From positions 1 through 5,075 of the forward strand of contig CAZCOS010000104.1 in assembly GCA_964500605.1 (NCBI GenBank): a stretch of 5,075 bases of DNA, in the 5' to 3' direction. The notes under the pieces were generated by a model. That model saw nothing but the letters and a program-made list of their open reading frames with translations, searched no databases and was not told the origin of the DNA. Position 1 is the stretch's first letter, and every line of letters begins with the position of its first letter. A program made the translations under genes and the position numbers. Below are positions 1 to 5,075 of this stretch, piece by piece. Source of the stretch: Sterolibacterium sp964500605. GTDB lineage: Bacteria; Pseudomonadota; Gammaproteobacteria; Burkholderiales; Rhodocyclaceae.

Positions 1-2
1 TT

Positions 3-854
3 TTTGTTTCGGCCACTCCGGCGGATTATGAGGCGCAACACCAGGGGCAGGTGGTTGAGCAGGTGGTTCGGCCAACGGGGCTTGTTGATCCGGTGCTGAT
101 CGTGCGCCCGGCGATGACGCAGGTGGATGATCTGCTGGGGGAAATCAAGCAACGCGTCGCCGTGAACGAGCGGGTGCTGGTGACGACGCTGACCAAGCGG
201 CTGGCTGAACAGCTCACCGAGTATTTTGCGGATAACGGTATCAAGGTGCGTTATCTGCATTCGGACATTGAAACCGTCGAGCGGGTCGAAATCATCCGCG
301 ACCTGCGCCTGGGGGTGTTCGATGTGCTGATCGGCATCAATCTGCTGCGTGAAGGGCTGGATATTCCCGAAGTTTCGCTGGTGGCCATTCTCGATGCCGA
401 CAAAGAAGGGTTTCTGCGTTCGACACGTTCGCTGATCCAGACCATCGGACGTGCCGCGCGCCATCTCAATGGCACGGCCATTCTTTATGCGGATCGGGTC
501 ACCGGCTCGATGCAAAAGGCGATGGAGGAGGCCGAACGGCGACGTGCCCGGCAGTTGGCCTTCAATGCCGAACACGGCATCACGCCGCAGGGGGTGGTCA
601 AACGCATCAAGGACATCATCGACGGTGTCTATGAACCCGCAAACGAACCGAAGGCCATTCTGGCGGCTCAGCAGCAGGCTCGTTACGAGGCGATGAGCGA
701 AAAGGAACTGTCCAGGGAAATCAGACGGCTTGAAAAGGCGATGCAGGAACATGCCCGCAACCTCGAATTCGAAGAGGCTGCAGCCGCGCGTGATGAACTG
801 TTCCGTCTGCGCGAGCAGGTCTTTGGTGCGGCTTGCCCCTCGGAGCCGAATTGA
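3..854 (+). CDS. uvrB: UvrABC excinuclease subunit B (UvrB), C-terminal part; 5' end outside window
   Basis: UvrB is the damage-verifying, helicase-fold subunit of nucleotide excision repair. UvrA loads it on DNA, and it then recruits UvrC for incision. The frame is open from base 3 and gives 283 residues, against roughly 670 for the whole E. coli protein, so more than half is off the left edge. The first residues, FVSATP, are the helicase motif III region. Next come VLVTTLTKR (visible residues 58-66), motif V GINLLREGLDIPE (111-123) and motif VI QTIGRAARH (146-154) with its nucleotide-contacting arginines. A charged linker follows, then the C-terminal UVR motif (about 232-274, with NLEFEEAAAARDEL), a coiled hairpin that binds UvrC. 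The linker before the UVR motif differs from E. coli, and the protein ends in a short GAACPSEPN tail. It stops at TGA 852-854, 85 bp before cimA. Similarity is continuous with no frameshift, so identity is near certain. The GTG at base 51 is internal, not a start. Confidence 0.98.
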   Translation, partial: FVSATPADYEAQHQGQVVEQVVRPTGLVDPVLIVRPAMTQVDDLLGEIKQRVAVNERVLVTTLTKRLAEQLTEYFADNGIKVRYLHSDIETVERVEIIRDLRLGVFDVLIGINLLREGLDIPEVSLVAILDADKEGFLRSTRSLIQTIGRAARHLNGTAILYADRVTGSMQKAMEEAERRRARQLAFNAEHGITPQGVVKRIKDIIDGVYEPANEPKAILAAQQQARYEAMSEKELSREIRRLEKAMQEHARNLEFEEAAAARDELFRLREQVFGAACPSEPN

Positions 855-885
855 CCTAGCCGCATTGCCTACGCCCGCTCTCTGG

Positions 886-905
886 GCGCATCGAATAAAA
901 TGCGC
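886..905. repeat. Short inverted repeat between uvrB and cimA
   Basis: GCGCAT (886-891) and ATGCGC (900-905) are perfect reverse complements around an 8-base A-rich loop, CGAATAAA. No T-run follows (GGCTTTCCGC), so it is a poor intrinsic terminator for uvrB. It could be a weak hairpin or a small dyad operator over the -10-like box at 896-901, or it could be chance, since 6-bp arms are common. Confidence 0.3.
896..901 (+). promoter_or_regulatory. Possible -10 box for cimA
   Basis: TAAAAT matches the sigma-70 -10 consensus at five of six positions and lies 38 bases before the cimA ATG, which would give a leader of about 30 nt. No convincing -35 hexamer occurs at 16-18 bases upstream (the bases there are GC-rich, around GCCCGC). 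TTGACC at 851-856 is too far away, with a 39-base gap. A promoter would fit the 85-bp gap after uvrB, but this rests on one hexamer. Confidence 0.35.
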
Positions 906-939
906 GGCTTTCCGCTGAACAGCTTTCTGGTAACACGAT

Positions 940-2517
940 ATGAAACGAATCCACCTTTTTGACTCGACTCTTCGTGATGGCGCACAGGCGCAGGGCATTT
1001 CCTATTCGGTCGAGGATAAGCTCAAGATTGTGGAAGCCCTCGATGCGCTGGGGGTCAGCTACATTGAAGCGGGAAACCCGGGTTCCAATCCGAAAGACAT
1101 GGAGTTTTTCCGCCGCGCCGCCGCGCTCAAGCTGAAAAACGCCAAAATCATCGCTTTCGGGGCGACGCGCAAAGTCGGTATCGACGCGGCCAGTGATAAC
1201 AATCTGCAATCCCTGCTAAAGGCCGGAACCGACGCGCTGTGCATTTTCGGGAAGAGCTGGGATTATCAAGTCACCGATATCCTGCGCACCACGCTGGATG
1301 AAAATCTGCGCATGATTGGCGATACCATCCGTTACCTCAAGCAACAGGGTAAGGAAGTGGTTTTCGATGCCGAACATTTCTTTGACGGCTACAAGGCCAA
1401 TCCCGACTACTCGCTTCAAGCTCTTGCGGCCGCAGCCGAGGCCGGGGCGGATTGTCTGGTGCTGTGCGATACCAACGGTGGAACGTTTCCGGACGAGATT
1501 TTCGACATCACGCGCACGGTGTCGCAACGTTTCAAGACCGCCATTGGCATTCATTGCCACAATGATGGCGAAATGGCTGTCGCCAATTCGGTGATGGCGG
1601 TGCAGGCGGGCGCAACACAGGTACAGGGGACGATCAACGGCATCGGCGAGCGTTGCGGCAATGCCAATCTTTGTTCCATCCTGCCCAATCTGCAACTCAA
1701 GCTCGGTTTCGACTGCATTCCACAGGAAAACTTGTGCCATCTGACACCGGTAGCGCGTTTCGTCAGCGAAATTGCCAACATCACCCACAACGAGAAGGCT
1801 CCTTACGTCGGTAATGACGCTTTTGCCCACAAGGGCGGGATGCACATCGACGCGGTCAATAAGAATCCAATTTCTTACGAACACATCAATCCGGAAGCCG
1901 TCGGGAATGCGCGTCACATCCTCATGTCCGAAGTGGCGGGGCGCAGCACACTCCTGGCCAAGATCAACGAGATCGACCCGACGCTGAAAAAGGATTCACC
2001 CGACACCCAGCGGGTGCTCGACCGTCTCAAAGCACTCGAGCACGAAGGTTACCAGTTTGAAACGGCGGAAAGCTCTTTCGAGCTGGTCGTTCGCAAGGAG
2101 CTTGGCAAATATCGCCCCTTCTTTGAACGCAAGGATTTCAAGGTCATCGTCAATGAGCCCACGGTGGGCGGCATCAATTCTTCCGCGATGATCAAGATCG
2201 CCGTCGGCGAGCAGGAAGAAATCACGGCCGCTGAAGGGGATGGCCCCGTCAATGCACTGGACAAGGCCATGCGAAAGGCTCTCGAACGCTTTTACCCGGC
2301 GATCGGCCAGATCAAACTGACAGATTACAAGGTGCGTGTCCTCAATTCTGACCAGGCTTCGGCAGCCAAAGTGCGTGTGCTGATCGAATCAACGGATCAC
2401 CACGAGAGCTGGACGACTATCGGCGTTTCGACCGACATCATCGACGCGTCCTGGCGCGCGCTGGTCGATGCCGTTGAATACAAATTGCTACGAGACCAGA
2501 AAAAAGCCTTAGAATGA
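940..2517 (+). CDS. cimA: (R)-citramalate synthase CimA
   Basis: CimA condenses acetyl-CoA with pyruvate to (R)-citramalate, the first step of the threonine-independent isoleucine pathway. LeuCD and LeuB then convert citramalate to 2-oxobutanoate. The 525 residues match the usual family length. The N-terminal HMGL-like TIM barrel (about 1-285) has the STLRDGAQ motif (9-16, with catalytic R12 and metal ligand D13), HCHND (205-209, metal ligands H205 and H207) and NGIGERCGNANL (233-244, metal ligand N241). FAHKGGMH (295-302) holds the catalytic histidine of the 2-isopropylmalate synthase superfamily. A LeuA-type allosteric domain fills about 370-520. In known CimA and LeuA enzymes this domain senses the end product, here probably isoleucine. 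ISYSVEDKL and GNPGSNPKD near the N-terminus favour CimA over LeuA or homocitrate synthase. The start is well fixed: an in-frame TAA at 931-933 leaves only CAC GAT before the ATG. The Shine-Dalgarno is weak (CTGGTAA region). No leuC, leuD or leuB lies nearby, so the gene is separated from its pathway partners here. Confidence 0.93.
   Translation: MKRIHLFDSTLRDGAQAQGISYSVEDKLKIVEALDALGVSYIEAGNPGSNPKDMEFFRRAAALKLKNAKIIAFGATRKVGIDAASDNNLQSLLKAGTDALCIFGKSWDYQVTDILRTTLDENLRMIGDTIRYLKQQGKEVVFDAEHFFDGYKANPDYSLQALAAAAEAGADCLVLCDTNGGTFPDEIFDITRTVSQRFKTAIGIHCHNDGEMAVANSVMAVQAGATQVQGTINGIGERCGNANLCSILPNLQLKLGFDCIPQENLCHLTPVARFVSEIANITHNEKAPYVGNDAFAHKGGMHIDAVNKNPISYEHINPEAVGNARHILMSEVAGRSTLLAKINEIDPTLKKDSPDTQRVLDRLKALEHEGYQFETAESSFELVVRKELGKYRPFFERKDFKVIVNEPTVGGINSSAMIKIAVGEQEEITAAEGDGPVNALDKAMRKALERFYPAIGQIKLTDYKVRVLNSDQASAAKVRVLIESTDHHESWTTIGVSTDIIDASWRALVDAVEYKLLRDQKKALE
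2485..2515 (+). promoter_or_regulatory. Possible promoter for the PilZ gene, inside the cimA 3' end
   Basis: TTGCTA (2485-2490) and TAGAAT (2510-2515) resemble -35 and -10 boxes with four and five matches. The 19-base spacer is longer than the preferred 17. The -10-like box overlaps the last codons and stop of cimA. Transcription would start near 2522, which is where the 5' arm of the 2522-2575 inverted repeat begins. This is weak evidence by pattern only. Confidence 0.27.
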
Positions 2518-2521
2518 AAAC

Positions 2522-2575
2522 GTCTGCCGGATATTCACTGCGGGTATGAAATTGGCGAGGGGGCCAGCGGCAGAC
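2522..2575. repeat. 8+8-bp perfect inverted repeat in the cimA-PilZ gap
   Basis: GTCTGCCG (2522-2529) and CGGCAGAC (2568-2575) are exact reverse complements separated by 38 bases. They fill most of the gap, starting 4 bases after the cimA stop and ending 15 bases before the Shine-Dalgarno of the PilZ gene. No T-run follows, and the long loop makes it an unlikely intrinsic terminator. Possible roles are 3'-end stabilisation of the cimA message, a leader structure for the PilZ gene, or a spaced protein-binding dyad. The match is direct; any role is inference. Confidence 0.4.
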
Positions 2576-2590
2576 CAGTGAGAGGGCAGC

Positions 2591-2597
2591 AAGGAGG
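2591..2597 (+). promoter_or_regulatory. Strong Shine-Dalgarno of the PilZ gene
   Basis: AAGGAGG, followed by GG, sits 5 bases before the ATG at 2603. It is the only clear, near-consensus ribosome-binding site in the window and fixes the start of this small gene. It contrasts with the weak sites before cimA and mfd. Confidence 0.85.
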
Positions 2598-2602
2598 GGC
2601 GC

Positions 2603-3001
2603 ATGACGGACGAGCACAACAAAATCGGCAGTTTTCCCTTCCATTCCCGGGCGGAGATTCAGTTTCGTGATCTGAAAGGTGCGGGGACACTTTGCGACAT
2701 CTCCCTCAATGGTGCGATGTTCTCCTTCGATAACACGCCAAATGATCCCCATTTTCTTCGACCCTGTCGTTTACATGTGCTCTACAACGGCCATGGATCA
2801 GAGGTCGTTGCAACCTTCAATGGCTTGGTCGTACATCACGCAGAAGATGCGCTGGGGATCAAATTCATCGGTGTCGGTGAAAAAGAGCGTCAGGCTCTCC
2901 TTCAGCTCATTGAGCTCAATCTGGCCGAAACCAGCCTGCTCGATCGGGATGTTCCCTCCCTCATCAAATCGCACAAACGTCCGGATAAAACGGTGCGTTG
3001 A
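2603..3001 (+). CDS. Small PilZ-domain protein, atypical cyclic di-GMP motif
   Basis: This is a 132-residue, probably cytoplasmic protein with no signal peptide or membrane segment; it is essentially one PilZ domain. PilZ domains are beta-barrel receptors that usually bind cyclic di-GMP and pass the signal to motility, exopolysaccharide or pilus machinery. The second binding motif is intact: D32-I-S-L-N-G37 (DxSxxG), followed by hydrophobic strands and a GIKF strand (85-88). A helical tail covers about 93-112. The N-terminal RxxxR motif looks incomplete: R16 fits the second arginine (R-A-E-I before the first strand), but position 12 is proline instead of the first arginine. It is not close to the Pseudomonas PilZ pilus protein, which lacks both motifs, so no gene symbol is given. 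The start is set by AAGGAGG 5 bases upstream. It lies 85 bp after cimA and 183 bp before mfd, and neither neighbour suggests a partner. Family call is good; ligand binding is uncertain. Confidence 0.85.
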   Translation: MTDEHNKIGSFPFHSRAEIQFRDLKGAGTLCDISLNGAMFSFDNTPNDPHFLRPCRLHVLYNGHGSEVVATFNGLVVHHAEDALGIKFIGVGEKERQALLQLIELNLAETSLLDRDVPSLIKSHKRPDKTVR

Positions 3002-3048
3002 ACGAGCCTTCTTCTCGCGAATCGGGGCTTTCCGACTGCGGTTTCTAG

Positions 3049-3054
3049 GATAAT
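3049..3054 (+). promoter_or_regulatory. Possible -10 box for mfd
   Basis: GATAAT, in the context CTAGGATAATCC, matches the -10 consensus at five of six positions and lies in the 183-bp gap before mfd. Upstream, only poor -35 candidates such as GGCTTT are present at the right distance. A start here would leave an mfd leader of about 120 nt that includes both hairpins at 3076-3095 and 3141-3161. Supported by one hexamer and its position only. Confidence 0.33.
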
Positions 3055-3075
3055 CCGAGCCTTTCACTCTCCAAA

Positions 3076-3095
3076 GCGCGGGTTTCGTAACGCGC
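3076..3095. repeat. GC-rich hairpin in the PilZ-mfd gap
   Basis: GCGCG (3076-3080) and CGCGC (3091-3095) form a 5-bp all-GC stem with a 10-base loop. The sequence after it is T-rich but broken (TTGTTCGTTCCGTTC). It could weakly terminate the PilZ transcript or be a leader element of mfd, or it may be incidental. Confidence 0.25.
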
Positions 3096-3140
3096 CGGCT
3101 TGTTCGTTCCGTTCAGCCCCTCGTCCTGCGAACCCTGCAA

Positions 3141-3178
3141 ACCGCGCATACGCTTTGCGGTGATCCTTTTTCTTTTTC
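3141..3178 (+). terminator. Terminator-like hairpin plus T-tract before mfd
   Basis: ACCGC (3141-3145) pairs with GCGGT (3157-3161) around an 11-base loop. Five bases later comes TTTTTCTTTTTC (3167-3178). The layout resembles an intrinsic terminator, but the stem is short and the T-tract does not abut it, so efficiency would be doubtful. It ends 6 bases before the mfd ATG. It could end the PilZ transcript or, if mfd is transcribed from upstream, act as a leader attenuator. The T-tract may instead serve translation of mfd. Confidence 0.25.
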
Positions 3179-3184
3179 ATCATC

Positions 3185-5075
3185 ATGCTTCCGGATTCAG
3201 TCCCCGTTTCTCCCTTGCTTTCTTTTTCTGTACTAACCACGTTGCCCAAACCCGGACAGCGACTGGATTTGCCCTTGTTGGCCGGTTCGGCGGATGCCTT
3301 GGCCATTGTCAAGGCAGCGGAACTGGCGAAGGGTCGCTTGCTGCTGGTCATCACGGCAAGCCCACTGGATGCACAGCGTCTTCATGAAGAAGTGCAATGG
3401 TTCGCACCGGCCCTGCGCACCAATCTGCTGCCGGATTGGGAAACGCTGCCTTATGACAGCTTTTCGCCGCATCAAGACCTGATTTCCGAGCGATTGGCGA
3501 CGCTTTATGCTGTTTCGCAGGGGTGTTGCGACATTCTGCTGACAGCAGCCAGCACGGCTTTGACCCGGTTAATGCCGTCTTCTTTTCTTGCTGCCCATAC
3601 CTTTTTTCTGAAAAAGGGAGACCGGCTGATCCTCGACAAGCTGAGGGCGCAGCTCGCTTTGGCAGGGTATCAGTCGATGACGCAGGTCGTTGCGCCGGGT
3701 GAATTCAGCGTGCGGGGCGGTTTGGTCGATCTTTTCCCCATGGGGGCAGCCCTGCCATTCCGCATCGACCTGTTCGATGAAGAGGTGGAAAGCATCCGCA
3801 CCTTTGATGTCGACTCCCAGAGAACGCTCTATCCCGTACCGGAAATCCGGCTGCTGCCTGCGCGGGAGTTTCCGATGGATGATGCTCCGGGTGGCGGGCG
3901 CAGCCGTTTCAGGGCGCGGTTCCGTGAGGTTTTTGAAGGCGATGCCTCGCGGGCGTCGATGTACAAGGATGTTTCCAATGGCATCGCCCCGGGTGGGATT
4001 GAATACTATCTGCCGCTGTTTTTCGAGGAGGGTGCGATGGCAACCCTCTTTGATTATTTGCCGCAGGATGCCTTGCTGTTTCAGCATCATGATGTTCCCG
4101 GTGCGATTGCTACGTTCTGGCAGGATTTGCGCGAGCGGCATCGCATGATGAGTGGCGAACGTAGCCGCCCCATTTTGCCGCCTTCTGAGATTTATCTGAC
4201 GGAAGAGCAGTTCTTCACTCGGGCGGCGAATCTGGCCCGTTTGGTGTTGCCAACCCCGGTTGGGGAGGCCATGCAATCGGCCCTTGTTCCTGCGCCGCCC
4301 CCGGTTGCGGTAGACCGCCGGGCGCAGGACCCGTTGTCCCGTTTGCGGGCCCATCTTTCAGGTTTTCAGGGGCGAACCCTTCTGCTCGCCGAATCTCCGG
4401 GGCGGCGTGAAACCATTCTGGAGTATTTGAATGAACACGGGCTAAAGCCTGCACCCTGTGCGGATTTCGCCAGCTTCTTGAATGCAGCAGAACTCTTCAT
4501 GCTGGCTGTCGCGCCCTTGTCGGGTGGCTTTGTGGTCGAGGCCGGATCACGAGGGCCCTCCCTGGCCCTCATCACGGAGAACGAGCTTTATGCCGCTACG
4601 GCGCGACCACGCAGTACGGGGAAACATCATGCGCGACGCAGCAATCTCGAAGGCTGGTTGCGTGACCTTTCCGAGCTGAAAATCGGCGATCCCGTTGTGC
4701 ATGAGCAGCACGGTATCGGCCGCTATCTCGGTCTGGCCTTGCTCGATATGGGCGTGGGGCAGGAGAAAAATGAGTTCCTCCACCTCGAATATGCCGGGGG
4801 CGACACCCTTTATGTGCCTGTGGCGCAGTTGCAGCTCATCAGTCGCTACAGCGGGGCCGATCCGGAGGCGGTACAACTGCACAAGCTGGGTAGTGGCCAG
4901 TGGGAAAAAGCAAAGAAAAAGGCCGCCATGCAGGTGCGCGATACCGCCGCCGAATTACTGCATCTCTACGCCCAGCGGGCAGCGCGGCAGGGGCATCGTT
5001 TTGAATTCAACACTCATGATCTCGAAGCCTTTGCCGATGGTTTCGGTTTCGAGGAAACGCCGGATCAACAGGCGG
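3185..5075 (+). CDS. mfd: Transcription-repair coupling factor Mfd, N-terminal part; 3' end outside window
   Basis: Mfd is the ATP-driven translocase that pushes RNA polymerase off lesions and delivers UvrA to them. The frame is open from ATG 3185 to the edge, giving 630 residues of a protein usually near 1150. The UvrB-like module (about 1-355) has DWETLPYDSFSPHQD (84-98), VRGGLVDLFPMG (176-187) and FDVDSQRTL (207-215). R177, R193 and F197 match E. coli R165, R181 and F185, the residues I recall as UvrA contacts. A diverged domain D3 (about 380-470) follows. The RNA polymerase interaction domain (about 495-560) has GDPVVHEQHGIGRY (501-514) and LYVPVAQLQLISRY (542-555); L520 matches E. coli L499, which I recall as contacting the RNAP beta subunit. 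The helical lead into the motor (LHKLGSGQWEKAKKKAA) ends in FEETPDQQ. The Walker A motif, expected a few dozen residues later, is outside. An in-frame TGA at 3161-3163, with no start codon before 3185, supports this ATG. The start lacks a Shine-Dalgarno and adds about 12 residues relative to E. coli. Confidence 0.97.
   Translation, partial: MLPDSVPVSPLLSFSVLTTLPKPGQRLDLPLLAGSADALAIVKAAELAKGRLLLVITASPLDAQRLHEEVQWFAPALRTNLLPDWETLPYDSFSPHQDLISERLATLYAVSQGCCDILLTAASTALTRLMPSSFLAAHTFFLKKGDRLILDKLRAQLALAGYQSMTQVVAPGEFSVRGGLVDLFPMGAALPFRIDLFDEEVESIRTFDVDSQRTLYPVPEIRLLPAREFPMDDAPGGGRSRFRARFREVFEGDASRASMYKDVSNGIAPGGIEYYLPLFFEEGAMATLFDYLPQDALLFQHHDVPGAIATFWQDLRERHRMMSGERSRPILPPSEIYLTEEQFFTRAANLARLVLPTPVGEAMQSALVPAPPPVAVDRRAQDPLSRLRAHLSGFQGRTLLLAESPGRRETILEYLNEHGLKPAPCADFASFLNAAELFMLAVAPLSGGFVVEAGSRGPSLALITENELYAATARPRSTGKHHARRSNLEGWLRDLSELKIGDPVVHEQHGIGRYLGLALLDMGVGQEKNEFLHLEYAGGDTLYVPVAQLQLISRYSGADPEAVQLHKLGSGQWEKAKKKAAMQVRDTAAELLHLYAQRAARQGHRFEFNTHDLEAFADGFGFEETPDQQA

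Noticed and set aside
47..68. Direct repeat of GCAGGTGGTT, 12 bases apart, with a partial copy near 118
   Set aside because: It encodes QVVEQVVR, which corresponds to the normal DVVDQVVRPTG segment of UvrB, so it reflects protein sequence and not a DNA repeat element.
851..879. TTGACC over the uvrB stop codon as a -35 box for cimA
   Set aside because: At a 17-base spacing the downstream hexamer is CCCGCT, nothing like a -10 box, and the TAAAAT at 896 is 39 bases away.
855..939. Leader peptide attenuator for cimA with isoleucine codons
   Set aside because: No short frame with a start, a run of isoleucine codons and a stop is present in the gap. The ATG at 900 opens a frame that simply runs into cimA out of phase.
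1216..1917. Antisense open frame of 233 codons opposite cimA
   Set aside because: It lies wholly within the conserved catalytic barrel of CimA. The translation shows no family features and no ribosome-binding site of note, so it is a shadow frame.
2679..3053. Overlapping plus-strand frame of 124 codons across the PilZ gene
   Set aside because: The frame read from 2603 has the strong Shine-Dalgarno and the DxSxxG motif. The alternative frame gives a composition typical of a frame-shifted gene.
3100..3387. Plus-strand frame of 95 codons bridging the gap and the mfd start
   Set aside because: It overlaps the conserved Mfd N-terminus in another frame, lacks a ribosome-binding site, and has no recognisable motif.
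3569..4354. Antisense open frame of 261 codons opposite mfd
   Set aside because: The plus strand encodes a continuous, well-conserved Mfd here. The antisense translation is rich in arginine, glutamine and proline, has no recognisable domain, and is what GC-biased codons leave on the other strand.

Overview
The window carries four genes, all on the plus strand: the 3' part of uvrB, complete cimA, a complete small PilZ-domain gene, and the 5' half of mfd, which runs off the right edge. It looks like an ordinary bacterial housekeeping segment, moderately GC-rich. The UvrB tail (notably HGITPQGVVKRIKDIIDGVY) resembles betaproteobacterial UvrB more than the enterobacterial form, and Mfd aligns closely with the E. 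coli protein. I infer a proteobacterium, probably a betaproteobacterium or close relative; this is from remembered family sequences, not a search.

Layout: uvrB tail (3-854), an 85-bp gap with a -10-like box inside a short inverted repeat, cimA (940-2517), an 85-bp gap with an 8+8-bp inverted repeat and a strong Shine-Dalgarno, the PilZ gene (2603-3001), a 183-bp gap with a -10-like box, two small hairpins and a pyrimidine tract, then mfd (3185 to the edge). There is no sign of mobile elements, CRISPR, tRNA or rRNA.

Functionally, UvrB and Mfd both belong to nucleotide excision repair. Mfd removes stalled RNA polymerase from lesions and recruits UvrA through a module homologous to the one UvrB uses. 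The two genes between them are unrelated to repair on known grounds: CimA makes (R)-citramalate for the threonine-independent isoleucine route, and PilZ domains usually sense cyclic di-GMP. The gaps suggest separate transcription units or at most loose co-transcription.

I see no undescribed system. The points most worth a second look are the incomplete cyclic di-GMP motif of the PilZ protein, the Shine-Dalgarno-less, pyrimidine-rich translation start of mfd with terminator-like structure upstream, and the separation of uvrB from mfd by only two unrelated genes.
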